Positions 33,119 through 41,061 of a stretch of DNA of 64,000 nt are shown one piece after another. Source of the DNA: Antribacter gilvus (GTDB lineage Bacteria; Actinomycetota; Actinomycetes; Actinomycetales; Cellulomonadaceae); the NCBI RefSeq assembly GCF_003946865.1, contig NZ_QXTH01000003.1:248001-312000 (forward strand). Reading direction: 5' to 3'. The translations under genes were made by a program, and so were the position numbers. Positions within the stretch are counted from its first letter, which is position 1. The number at the start of each line of letters is the position of its first letter. Under the pieces are notes generated by a model. That model did not search any database and had not been told where the DNA came from. It was given only the letters and a program-made list of their open reading frames with translations.

Positions 33119-34753
33119 ATGTCCGCTCCCACGCTCTCGCCCCAGAACTCGCCCCAGGACTCGATCGAGCCCGAGGCGGAGCGCACCTACGTGGTGCGCA
33201 CGCTCGGCTGCCAGATGAACGTGCACGACTCCGAGCACATGGCCGGCATGCTCGAGCAGGCGGGCTATACGCGGGCGTCCACGGAGGACGAGGCGGCGAG
33301 CAGCGCGGACGTCGTCGTGATCAACACGTGCGCCGTGCGCGAGAACGCGGCCACCCGCCTCTACGGCAACCTGGGCCAGCTCGCGAGCATCAAGGCGCGG
33401 CGTCCCGGCATGCAGATCGCGGTGGGCGGCTGCCTGGCGCAGAAGGACCGCGGCGACATCGTGGCGAAGGCGCCCTGGGTCGACGTCGTGTTCGGCACCC
33501 ACAACCTCGACGCCCTGCCGGTGCTGCTGGAGCGCGCCCGGCACAACGAGGCGGCACAGGTCGAGATCGCCGAGTCGCTGCAGGTCTTCCCGTCCACGCT
33601 GCCGACCAAGCGCGAGAGCGTCTACGCCGGCTGGGTCAGCATCAGCGTGGGCTGCAACAACACGTGCACCTTCTGCATCGTGCCGCACCTGCGCGGCAAG
33701 GAGCGCGACCGCCGTCCGGGCGAGATCCTCGCCGAGGTCGAGGCGCTCGTCGCGGCCGGCGCCATCGAGGTGACGCTGCTCGGCCAGAACGTGAACTCGT
33801 ACGGCGTCGAGTTCGGCGACCGCGGCGCGTTCGCCAAGCTGCTCCGCGCGTGCGGGCGGATCGAGGGCCTGGAGCGCGTGCGTTTCACGTCGCCGCACCC
33901 CGCCGCCTTCACGGACGACGTCATCGTCGCCATGGCCGAGACGCCCAACGTGATGCCGCAGCTGCACATGCCGCTCCAGTCCGGGTCCGACCGCGTGCTG
34001 CGCGTGATGCGCCGCTCCTACCGGTCCGACAAGTTCCTCGGCATCCTCGACCGCGTCCGCGCCGCCATGCCCGACGCGTCGATCACGACAGACATCATCG
34101 TGGGCTTCCCGGGTGAGACCGAGGAGGACTTCCTCGAGACCATGCGCGTGGTGGAGGCGTCCCGGTTCAGCTCGGCGTTCATCTTCCAGTACTCCCAGCG
34201 CCCGGGGACGCCCGCCGCCACCATGGAGGGTCAGCTCTCCAAGGAGGTCGTGCAGGAGCGGTTCGAGCGCCTGCTCGCCCTCCAGGAGCGCATCTCGGGC
34301 GAGGAGTCGGCGCTGCAGGTGGGACGCACCGTCGAGGTCCTGGTCGCCGAGGGCTCGGGGCGCAAGGACGGCGCCACGCACCGCCTCTCCGGTCGCGCTG
34401 CCGACAACCGCCTGGTCCACTTCGCGGTCCCGTCGCGGCCGGGCGAGGCGGCGGGCTCGCTCCCGGAGCAGCCGGTGTCGCTGGACGACCCGCGCCTCGC
34501 CGACGTGGTGCCGGCCGACGTCCCGCGCCCGGGCGACGTCGTGACTGTCACCGTCACGACGTCGGCCCCCCACTTCCTCGTCTCGGACTCGGCGCTGACC
34601 GGTGGGTTCGAGGTGCGCCGCACCCGGTCGGGTGACGCCTGGGCCGCGCGCGAGAAGGCCCGTCTCGGCGGCGGGGACGACGACCACGGGCACGCGCACG
34701 GCACCGCAGCGCCGGGCCCGGTCGTGCTGGGCCTGCCGACGCTGCGTCGCTGA
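33119..34753 (+). CDS. miaB: tRNA-2-methylthio-N6-dimethylallyladenosine synthase
   Basis: 544-residue radical-SAM methylthiotransferase that modifies i6A37 in tRNAs, acting after MiaA. N-terminal UPF0004 cysteines are in TLGCQMN, NTCAVRE and GGCLAQKD; the radical-SAM CxxxCxxC is CNNTCTFC (about residues 177-184); the TRAM RNA-binding domain lies at about 395-490. The Asp/His-rich C-terminus ([12 protein letters not shown]) is unusual but outside known domains. Start chosen by the TAGAAT hexamer. miaA is 3.9 kb downstream. Confidence 0.96.
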   Translation: MSAPTLSPQNSPQDSIEPEAERTYVVRTLGCQMNVHDSEHMAGMLEQAGYTRASTEDEAASSADVVVINTCAVRENAATRLYGNLGQLASIKARRPGMQIAVGGCLAQKDRGDIVAKAPWVDVVFGTHNLDALPVLLERARHNEAAQVEIAESLQVFPSTLPTKRESVYAGWVSISVGCNNTCTFCIVPHLRGKERDRRPGEILAEVEALVAAGAIEVTLLGQNVNSYGVEFGDRGAFAKLLRACGRIEGLERVRFTSPHPAAFTDDVIVAMAETPNVMPQLHMPLQSGSDRVLRVMRRSYRSDKFLGILDRVRAAMPDASITTDIIVGFPGETEEDFLETMRVVEASRFSSAFIFQYSQRPGTPAATMEGQLSKEVVQERFERLLALQERISGEESALQVGRTVEVLVAEGSGRKDGATHRLSGRAADNRLVHFAVPSRPGEAAGSLPEQPVSLDDPRLADVVPADVPRPGDVVTVTVTTSAPHFLVSDSALTGGFEVRRTRSGDAWAAREKARLGGGDDDHGHAHGTAAPGPVVLGLPTLRR

Positions 34754-34797
34754 TACCTGCCGTCGCCGGCGCCCGTCGCCGACGCGACAGTGGTTCC

Positions 34798-35406
34798 CTA
34801 CTTCTGGTCGTCGTCCGACGCGTCGTCGTGCCCGTCCAGGTCGGGCTCGTCGTCCTCGTGGGTGGCGTCGGAGGGCGCCAGCGAGGCGACCGTCGAGAAG
34901 AACTGGCTCGCCGTCACGAGCCCGCACGACACCGTCTGGGCGAGCTGGTCGTCCGTGGCCCCGTGCTCGAAGTCGACAGACACCTCGGCGTACAGGGCAA
35001 GCCCGCTCGACTCCTCGCGGGTGTAGACCTTGGGCCAGATGCGCTCGCGGTTCCAGTCGTTCGCGGCCTGCAGCACGGCCAGACGCGACTCGGGCGGCAG
35101 CGTGCCCGCCCAGCGACCCCGCACCTGCAGGATCTCGTCGTGCTCGCCGAGCAGCAGGAACCAGAACCGGTTGCCGTCCCAGGTTCCGGTGACGTCCCCG
35201 TCGTCGTCGATCCGGAAGCGGTAGCCGCGGCGCGCGAGGTCGTCCCCCACGCGCTGCGTCGTCAGCGCCCGCGGGCGCTCGATGTCGGCGCCGGTGAGCG
35301 TGCGCGTGCGGCCCGCGAGAGGCACACGGCGCTGTACCGGCAGCCTCGGGTTCAGGAGACGGGCGAGCCAGCCGCCACGACCCTGCCCGCCGCGCTGCGC
35401 GCTCAC
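34798..35406 (-). CDS. YbjN domain protein (second of pair)
   Basis: 202-residue YbjN-family protein; function unknown, the E. coli member affects stress and motility. The domain runs about residues 42-165 with FWFLLLGEHDEILQVRGRW and NDWNRERIWPKVYT recognisable. Acidic Asp/Glu C-terminus. GTG start at 35406 overlaps the stop of the upstream YbjN gene (35403-35405), so the pair is coupled. The two paralogs share the WNxERIWPKxY and VxVDxEHGxTDDQL motifs, pointing to local duplication. Confidence 0.88.
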   Translation of the reverse strand: MSAQRGGQGRGGWLARLLNPRLPVQRRVPLAGRTRTLTGADIERPRALTTQRVGDDLARRGYRFRIDDDGDVTGTWDGNRFWFLLLGEHDEILQVRGRWAGTLPPESRLAVLQAANDWNRERIWPKVYTREESSGLALYAEVSVDFEHGATDDQLAQTVSCGLVTASQFFSTVASLAPSDATHEDDEPDLDGHDDASDDDQK

Positions 35407-36008
35407 TGGGCCGCCCTCAGCGGGTCCGGGTACGTCTCGTCCAGGTGCTCGAAGAACATGGAGCCCGTGGTGAGCCCGCACTGCAGCAGCTGGTCGAGCT
35501 GGTCGTCGGTGACGCCGTGCTCGAGGTCGACGGTCACCTCCGTGTACACCAGCACCGCGCCGTTGTCGCGGACCCGGACGTACGTCTTGGGCCAGATGCG
35601 CTCGGCGTTCCACTCGTTGCACAGCTCGAGGATCTCCTCGAGGCGCTCGATCGTCAGGTCGCGGTGCCACTGGCCTCGGACCTGCAGGACCTCGCTGCCG
35701 TCCCCGACGATCAGGAAGTAGAACAGCCAGCCGTGCCACAGCCCGCCGACGTCACCCTCGGAGTCCACGAAGTAGCTGAACCCGTTCTCGGACAGCCATT
35801 CCACGACCCGTTCGCGCGTCAGCGGTGTGGGGATGGTCGACGGATCGTCCATCCCGCCCGTCAGCTCACGCAGGAGAACACCCTCGACCTGGGCACGGAG
35901 CTCGTCATCGTCGAGGTCCCGGCGCGGGCCGCCGGGAGCCTGGGGGCTGTTGCCCGCCTGGTCGCCGTCGTCCGCCGAATCCCGGCGGCGTGACCCGAAG
36001 AACCTCAC
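35403..36008 (-). CDS. YbjN domain protein (first of pair)
   Basis: 201-residue YbjN-family protein. A charged N-terminus (about 1-50) precedes the domain: FLIVGDGSEVLQVRGQW and NEWNAERIWPKTYV (about 105-155). GTG 36008 has TACTGT 6 nt upstream. It lacks the acidic tail of its downstream paralog, so the two have diverged. Possible heterodimer, inferred from coupling. Confidence 0.88.
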   Translation of the reverse strand: MRFFGSRRRDSADDGDQAGNSPQAPGGPRRDLDDDELRAQVEGVLLRELTGGMDDPSTIPTPLTRERVVEWLSENGFSYFVDSEGDVGGLWHGWLFYFLIVGDGSEVLQVRGQWHRDLTIERLEEILELCNEWNAERIWPKTYVRVRDNGAVLVYTEVTVDLEHGVTDDQLDQLLQCGLTTGSMFFEHLDETYPDPLRAAQ

Positions 36009-36014
36009 TCGCCC

Positions 36015-36020
36015 ACAGTA
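36015..36020 (-). promoter_or_regulatory. -10 hexamer TACTGT, ybjN pair
   Basis: TACTGT ends 6 nt before the GTG start at 36008. Leaderless-type promoter. Confidence 0.55.
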
Positions 36021-36140
36021 CCCGCCCCGTGCCCCAGGAACCTAAGGTCACGCGCTCAGCGAACGCGTCCGGCGGGCGAAAGCCGAGGTGAGGGCCGTGG
36101 GAGAGCCCGTAGATCGCCCGCGACCGGGGTGCCGTCGGCG

Positions 36141-36146
36141 TACGGT
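36141..36146 (+). promoter_or_regulatory. -10 hexamer TACGGT, LigB-like gene
   Basis: TACGGT ends 6 nt before GTG 36153. Leaderless-type promoter for the 36153-miaA unit. Confidence 0.6.
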
Positions 36147-36152
36147 TGCACC

Positions 36153-36959
36153 GTGCTCCGCGCTGTCATCGTCCCCGCGACTCCTCTGCTCGTCCCCGGC
36201 GCCGCGGGCGTCGCCGAGGTCCTCGGCGACGTGCGGTCCGCGGTCCGCGAAGCGCTTGCCGAGCTGGTCGCCGGCGGCCGCGTCCCCCTGGTCCTCGCGC
36301 ACGGCCGCGCCACGCGGCACGGTCTCCTCCGCCCGTCCCTCGCGGCGGCCGGCATCGGGGACACCTGGCTGCCCGACGCCGTCCTGGGGTCCCCGCGACG
36401 ATCCGCGGCGGAGCCCGGAGTGTCGTGGGGGGAGGGCGCCGTCCTGGGGTCCCCGCGACGATCCGCGGCGGAGCCCGGAGTGTCGTGGGGGGAGGGCGCC
36501 GTCCGCTCGCCCTGGGAGCACCGCGTCGCCTTCGGAGGGCTCGCCCCGGAGGACGTCGCCGGCGTGCCGGCCTCGGTCGCGCTGCTGGCGCTCGCGGACG
36601 TGCTGGGCGCCCGCGCCGCGGAGGTCCGCACCCTGGAGCTCCCGTCGGACCGGACGAGCGCACTACCTCGGCGGGCTGACCCTGCCGAGATAGTCACCCC
36701 GTCCGACGAAGTGACTACCTCGGCGGGGGCAGGGGAGCTGGCGGCGGAGGTCACCGCGATCCTCCGGGCCGCCGACGGCCTCGTCGTCGCCGGGGGAGGA
36801 GTTCCCGGCGGCCTCGACGCCGGCCCGGGCACGCTGGCCCCGGGCGTCGCCGCGGCGCTCGCGTCGGTGGGCGCGGGCTGGGCCGCCGAGGTGCTCGTCC
36901 TTCCGCAGACCGGCGACCACCTGCCGCCCGAGTACCGGGTGACGCTGCTGCGGGACTGA
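36153..36959 (+). CDS. Conserved actinobacterial protein upstream of miaA, LigB-like
   Basis: 268-residue protein in the position of Mycobacterium Rv2728c, between miaB and miaA. N-terminus VLRAVIVPATPLLVPG and the VLAHGRATRHG and VAGGGVPGG segments suggest a class III extradiol-dioxygenase-like (LigB) fold, but metal ligands are not obvious. Two low-complexity inserts stand out: a 60-bp tandem duplication (residues about 76-116) and a palindromic stretch (about 169-193). Both stay in frame. GTG start is fixed by the promoter hexamer. miaA follows after 12 bp. Confidence 0.7.
   Translation: MLRAVIVPATPLLVPGAAGVAEVLGDVRSAVREALAELVAGGRVPLVLAHGRATRHGLLRPSLAAAGIGDTWLPDAVLGSPRRSAAEPGVSWGEGAVLGSPRRSAAEPGVSWGEGAVRSPWEHRVAFGGLAPEDVAGVPASVALLALADVLGARAAEVRTLELPSDRTSALPRRADPAEIVTPSDEVTTSAGAGELAAEVTAILRAADGLVVAGGGVPGGLDAGPGTLAPGVAAALASVGAGWAAEVLVLPQTGDHLPPEYRVTLLRD
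36377..36504 (+). repeat. Perfect 60-bp in-frame tandem duplication
   Basis: Two identical 60-bp units (36377-36436, 36437-36496) plus 8 further matching bases. Each encodes 20 residues beginning VLGSPRRSAAEPG. No base differs between copies, so the duplication is recent or homogenised. Confidence 0.95.
36657..36730. repeat. Alternating inverted copies of ACTACCTCGGCGGG inside CDS
   Basis: Three copies of a 14-bp motif in alternating orientation: 36662-36675 (+), about 36680-36694 (-, one to two changes), 36714-36727 (+). The first two form a 14-bp stem with a 4-nt loop, the last two a 13-bp stem. The stretch stays in frame and looks like an inserted miniature palindromic element. Confidence 0.75.
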
Positions 36960-36971
36960 GAGAATCACCCG

Positions 36972-37991
36972 GTGATCATCGTCGCCGTCGTGGGTCCCAC
37001 GGCCACCGGGAAGTCGGACCTCGCGCTGGACCTCGCGGAGGCGCTGAGCCCCGGCCGCACGGCCGCCGGCCCCGCGCGAGCGCCGGCCGAGATCGTCAAC
37101 GCCGACGCGTACCAGCTCTACCGCGGCATGGATGTCGGCACGGCGAAGGTGCCGGTGGCGGAGCGCCGGGGGATCGCCCACCACCAGCTCGACGTGCTCG
37201 ACCCGCTCGAGGACTCGTCGGTGGCGCGCTACCAGGCGGACGGGCGGGCCGACCTCGCGGCGATCGAGCACCGGGGTGCGCGGGCCGTCGTGGTCGGCGG
37301 GTCCGGCCTGTACGTACGCTCCCTGCTCGACCAGATGGACTTCCCGGGCACGGACCCGGACGTCCGCGCGCAGCTGGAGGCACGCGCCGAGGCCGAGGGC
37401 CGCCGCGCCCTGCACACCGAGCTGGAGCGCCTCGACCCACAGGCCGCGGAGAGCATCGGCCCGCAGAACACCCGGCGGATCGTGCGCGCGCTGGAGGTCA
37501 TCGCGATCACCGGCCGTCCCTACACCGCCAACCTGCCCCGCCAGGAGTATGTGCGGCCCGCCGTCCAGGTCGGCCTCGACTGCGACCGGCCCACCCTCGA
37601 CGCCCGGGTCGCCGGCCGCGTGGAACGCATGTGGGGCGAGGGCCTGGTGGACGAGGTGCGGTCGCTCGCGAGCCCGGAGCAGGGCGGCACCGGCACGGGC
37701 CTCGGCGTCACCGCCGCGCGCGCCGTCGGGTACGCGGAGCTGCTCGCCTGGTGGCGCGGCGAGACCACCGAGGCGGAGGCGCGGGACGCCGTCGTCGCGA
37801 ACACGCGCCGCCTGGCCCGCAAGCAGATGGGCTGGTTCGGGCGCGACCCGCGCGTGCACTGGCTCGACGCCCAGTCGCCCACCCTGCTCGACGACGCCCT
37901 CGCCGTGGTCGCCGCCGCCGACGCGGGCACGCTCCCGGTCCGCGGGACGGCCTCGGACGACCAGCCGGTCCGCCGTAGTCTGGGGTCATGA
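36972..37991 (+). CDS. miaA: tRNA dimethylallyltransferase
   Basis: 339-residue enzyme adding a dimethylallyl group to A37 of tRNAs reading UNN codons. P-loop GPTATGKSDLAL (about residues 7-18), the NADAYQLYRGMDVGTAK substrate motif, the QNTRRIVRALEV segment and the C-terminal RRLARKQMGWF motif are intact. GTG 36972 has GAGAAT 6 nt upstream, a weak -10. Its stop overlaps the dapF ATG (ATGA). Confidence 0.96.
   Translation: MIIVAVVGPTATGKSDLALDLAEALSPGRTAAGPARAPAEIVNADAYQLYRGMDVGTAKVPVAERRGIAHHQLDVLDPLEDSSVARYQADGRADLAAIEHRGARAVVVGGSGLYVRSLLDQMDFPGTDPDVRAQLEARAEAEGRRALHTELERLDPQAAESIGPQNTRRIVRALEVIAITGRPYTANLPRQEYVRPAVQVGLDCDRPTLDARVAGRVERMWGEGLVDEVRSLASPEQGGTGTGLGVTAARAVGYAELLAWWRGETTEAEARDAVVANTRRLARKQMGWFGRDPRVHWLDAQSPTLLDDALAVVAAADAGTLPVRGTASDDQPVRRSLGS
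37976..37981 (+). promoter_or_regulatory. -10 hexamer TAGTCT, dapF
   Basis: TAGTCT, inside the end of miaA, ends 6 nt before the dapF ATG at 37988. dapF may thus be made from an internal leaderless promoter as well as from the miaA transcript. Confidence 0.5.
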
Positions 37992-38965
37992 CGCAGACCG
38001 AGCCCGCGACCCCCGCCGCCCGGGGCCGCACCCGCGCGACCCCGTCCGGCCTGCGGTTCGTCAAGGGTCACGGGACCCGCAACGACTTCGTCCTGATCGC
38101 CGACACGCGCGGCGAGCTCGACCTCACGCCGGACCTGGTACGTCGCCTCGCCGACCGCCGCGGCGGCGTGGGAGGCGACGGCGTCATCCGCCTCGTCCCC
38201 ACAGCGTCCCTCGCCCAGGCGGGCGAGTCGGTGGCCGACGACGTCCTCGCCGCGGACCCGACCGCCATCTGGTTCATGGACTACCGCAACGCGGACGGCT
38301 CGGTCGCCGAGATGTGCGGCAACGGCGTCCGGGTCTTCACGGCCTTCGCCGAGAGCCTCGGGCTGGTCAACCTCGCCGGCGGCGCCTCCTTCGCCCTCGG
38401 CACCCGCGCCGGCATCAAGCGCGTCCGCAAGGAGGCCGACGGCTGGTACGCCGTCGACATGGGCCCCTGGTTCCTGCCCGGCGGGCAGGACGCCGCGAAC
38501 GGCGGCTTCGACGCCGCCGTGCACGTGACCGGCTGGGACGCTCCCCGCCCGGCGCTCAGCGTCGACCTGGGCAACCCGCACACCGTCGTCGCGCTCTCGA
38601 GCGTCGGCGAGCTCGAGGCCCTCGACCTCGGACGCGCGCCCGAGGTGGCGCCCGTGCCGCCCAACGGCACCAACGTCGAGCTCGTCGTCCCGCTCGGGGA
38701 GCAGCGACTGCCCGACGGCAGCACCGTGGGCCGCGTCCGCATGCGCGTGCACGAGCGCGGCGTCGGCGAGACCCCGTCGTGCGGCACGGGAGCGTGCGCG
38801 GCGGCGCTCGCGGTCCGGACGTGGCTGGCGGCGTCCGGCGAGGTGCCCGACACCTGGATCGTCGAGGTGCCGGGCGGGCAGGTGCGCGTGCGCCTCCTGC
38901 CGGGCGGCAACGTGGAGCTGGCCGGCCCGGCCGAGCTGGTCCACGCGGGCGAGATCTCCCTCTGA
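37988..38965 (+). CDS. dapF: Diaminopimelate epimerase
   Basis: 325-residue PLP-independent racemase converting LL- to meso-diaminopimelate for peptidoglycan and lysine. The two catalytic cysteines are in MCGNGVRVF (about residue 113) and SCGTGACAAAL (about 265). Slightly longer than E. coli DapF because of an N-terminal Ala/Arg extension and internal inserts. Overlaps miaA by 4 bp. A DUF4143 remnant lies convergently 7 bp downstream. Confidence 0.96.
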   Translation: MTQTEPATPAARGRTRATPSGLRFVKGHGTRNDFVLIADTRGELDLTPDLVRRLADRRGGVGGDGVIRLVPTASLAQAGESVADDVLAADPTAIWFMDYRNADGSVAEMCGNGVRVFTAFAESLGLVNLAGGASFALGTRAGIKRVRKEADGWYAVDMGPWFLPGGQDAANGGFDAAVHVTGWDAPRPALSVDLGNPHTVVALSSVGELEALDLGRAPEVAPVPPNGTNVELVVPLGEQRLPDGSTVGRVRMRVHERGVGETPSCGTGACAAALAVRTWLAASGEVPDTWIVEVPGGQVRVRLLPGGNVELAGPAELVHAGEISL

Positions 38966-38972
38966 CGGGGTC

Positions 38973-39404
38973 TCACGGCCCGAGCAGAGCCAGCGGGACG
39001 ACTGCGACGCCGTCAGCTCGCCGGTAGGCGCGCTCGCCCGTGGTGACGATGACCTTGTCCGCGAGGTTCTCGCCGATCTGGTCCTGGAGCCAGTTGAGAT
39101 GACTGGCGTCCTTGTCGCTCACTGAGCTCGCCAGCTTGATCTCTAGCGCGATGTCACGACGGTCCTCGCCCTCGACGATGAGGTCGATCTCGCGGGCTGT
39201 GTCCTGCAAGCGAAGGTGTCCGACGCGTGCGTCCGCGGCGTCGGCACAGACGCGCACGCTCTGCGCGACGAGCGACTCGAACAGTGCGCCGAGCCAGGTA
39301 CCGTGCGAGGCGCGCGTACCGCCGCTGTTGAACATTTGCCGGGCATCGTACTGAACATCTCCCGGCATTTGTGTCGAGCGTTCCACCGAATACCGATCGA
39401 ACAT
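38973..39404 (-). pseudogene. Remnant of a DUF4143/AAA protein, C-terminal domain only
   Basis: 143-residue open frame that matches only the end of AAA-DUF4143 proteins (normally around 400 residues): LFESLVAQSVRVCADAADAR, the nuclease-like EIDLIVEGEDRRDIALEIK core and the typical ending GVAVVPLALLGP. The AAA ATPase and helix-turn-helix parts are missing. The upstream ~45 residues are unrelated and contain a direct repeat TGAACAT(T/C)T (39329, 39352) and CCGGG inverted pieces, so the ATG at 39404 is probably fortuitous. A decayed toxin-antitoxin-like or mobile gene is likely. Confidence 0.75.
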
Positions 39405-39487
39405 CCCAGCGGGGCCTCGCGCGGCGGGCAGTATGCTTCCGGCCGCCGGGTCTCACCGGTGCACCTGCGAGCCTCCTGCGAGCCCCC

Positions 39488-40309
39488 ATGACCGCCTTGC
39501 TGACGACGACGTCCGCCAGTTTCCTTCCCGTCACGCCGTTGAACGGTGTGTGGACGGGGTTCGTCGTGGCGATGGTGCTGCTGGCCGTGATGCTGCACCT
39601 GCTGCTGCGGCACCGGCCCGCCGTCGTGCGACGACGTGCGCTGCTCGGGATGGCGCTCGCGAACGCCTGCTTCTCGCTGACGTTCCACGTGGCGTACCTG
39701 ACCGACCCGGCCGTCCACTTCCCGCTGTTCCAGAACCTGCCGCTGCACCTGTGCACCATCGTGTCGGTGTTCCTGCTGCCCCTGGCCGTGCGGTTCGACT
39801 GGCGGCCCCTGCGGGCGGTCGTGTTCTTCCCGGGCGCGGTCGCGGGGGCCCTCGCGCTCATCTCCTGCGCGCCGATGTACTGGGGCCACCCGCTCCTGTC
39901 GCTGAAGACGTTCTTCTTCGTGGCGCACGCGCTCAACGCGGTGCTCCCTGCGCTGCTCGCCTCGCTCGGCCTCTACCGGCCCACGGTGCGCGACGCCGTC
40001 CTGTCGCTCGGCTACACGATCGTGCTCGCGCTGTGCGTGCTCCCCGTGACGATCGCGCTGCGCACCTGGGTGGACCCGGGCGCCAACTACTTCTACGTCT
40101 TCGATCCCGAGGGCGCGGCGATCCTCGTGCTGTTCCACGACCTCATCGGGATCCCCCTGGTCTACGAGCTGCCCGTGCTGCTGGTGGTGCTGCCCGTCCT
40201 CCTGCTCCAGGTGGCGGTCTACCGCGGCGGGCAGCGCCTGGCGGCGCGCCGGTACGCAACGGGACCAGCGGGCAGGGCGGACCTGCCGGGGCTCACGCGC
40301 CGCGCGTGA
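39488..40309 (+). CDS. TIGR02206/YwaF family membrane protein
   Basis: 273-residue integral membrane protein with seven predicted helices, of unknown function. Family features include the NLPLHLCTIVSVFLLPLAV helix (about residues 82-100), the YWGHPLL loop and a late HDLIGIPLVYELPVLL segment. ATG 39488 chosen; upstream codons are low-complexity. Its last 17 bp overlap the convergent methyltransferase gene. Confidence 0.82.
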   Translation: MTALLTTTSASFLPVTPLNGVWTGFVVAMVLLAVMLHLLLRHRPAVVRRRALLGMALANACFSLTFHVAYLTDPAVHFPLFQNLPLHLCTIVSVFLLPLAVRFDWRPLRAVVFFPGAVAGALALISCAPMYWGHPLLSLKTFFFVAHALNAVLPALLASLGLYRPTVRDAVLSLGYTIVLALCVLPVTIALRTWVDPGANYFYVFDPEGAAILVLFHDLIGIPLVYELPVLLVVLPVLLLQVAVYRGGQRLAARRYATGPAGRADLPGLTRRA

Positions 40310-40961
40310 CGCGCAGCACCCGGAACCCCTTCGACGACGCCTCGCGCTCGACCCGGAGGCCGAGCGTCTCGGTGATCCAGCGGGCCAGGGAGTCAGAGCC
40401 GAGGTTCTTCTGCACCACGAGCCAGCCCTCGGCGTCGTCGGCCAGACGGGGGAGCCAGCGCTCCAGGAGGGCGTGGAGCGCCTCCTTGCCGACGCGGATC
40501 GGGGGGTTGGACCAGAGGCCGGCGAACGTCACGTCGTCGGGCACGTCGTCCGGCAGGGCTGCGCGGACGTTGCTCACGCCGAGCCGCTCCGCGTTGCGTC
40601 GCACCAGGTCCAGGGCCCGCTCGTTGACGTCGACGGCCCAGACCGTGGCGCCCGGCGACTCGAGCGCCATCGTCAGCGCGAGCGGCCCCCAGCCGCAGCC
40701 GAGGTCCAGCAGGTCGCCGGTCCCGGGCGCGGCGGGCAGCTCCTCGAGCAGGACCCGCGTGCCCTTGTCGATCCCGCCGGGGGAGAACACGCCCGACGCC
40801 ACCTCGACCTCCACGTCGCGACCGGCGAGGTGGACCTCCAGCGTGCGGAGCTCGGCCGCCGAGGCGGGCTGCGCGGTGAAGTAGTGGTCAGCGGTCTCTG
40901 GGCTTCCGCCGACCTCGGGCTGCCCGCTTCCTCGCGGAAGGCGATTGTCAGGTTCCGTCAC
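40293..40961 (-). CDS. Class I SAM methyltransferase, RsmC/RlmG-like
   Basis: 222-residue methyltransferase. SAM motif I is LLDLGCGWGPLALTMAL (about residues 80-96), and motif IV NPPIRVGKEAL (about 152-162) identifies an N2-guanine rRNA methyltransferase type. It lacks the N-terminal duplicated domain of E. coli RsmC, as do most actinobacterial members. Target (16S G1207 or 23S G1835) cannot be decided. GTG 40961 has TAGGAT 6 nt upstream. Confidence 0.88.
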   Translation of the reverse strand: MTEPDNRLPRGSGQPEVGGSPETADHYFTAQPASAAELRTLEVHLAGRDVEVEVASGVFSPGGIDKGTRVLLEELPAAPGTGDLLDLGCGWGPLALTMALESPGATVWAVDVNERALDLVRRNAERLGVSNVRAALPDDVPDDVTFAGLWSNPPIRVGKEALHALLERWLPRLADDAEGWLVVQKNLGSDSLARWITETLGLRVEREASSKGFRVLRVTRGA

Positions 40962-40967
40962 CGGACG

Positions 40968-40973
40968 ATCCTA
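40968..40973 (-). promoter_or_regulatory. -10 hexamer TAGGAT, methyltransferase gene
   Basis: TAGGAT ends 6 nt before GTG 40961. Leaderless-type promoter. Confidence 0.6.
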
Positions 40974-41061
40974 CGGCGGTCCGGGAAAGGCATGGCCCCG
41001 GGACTTCCTGCCGTGGGATCCTTGTTGTACGAAGCATTACCCCCTGGATGGAAGGCAGTAC

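Noticed and set aside
36050-36064. ACGCGCTCAGCGAAC resembling a ClgR-type operator
   Set aside because: Only one half is good, my recollection of the consensus is not exact, and the flanking genes are not known ClgR targets.
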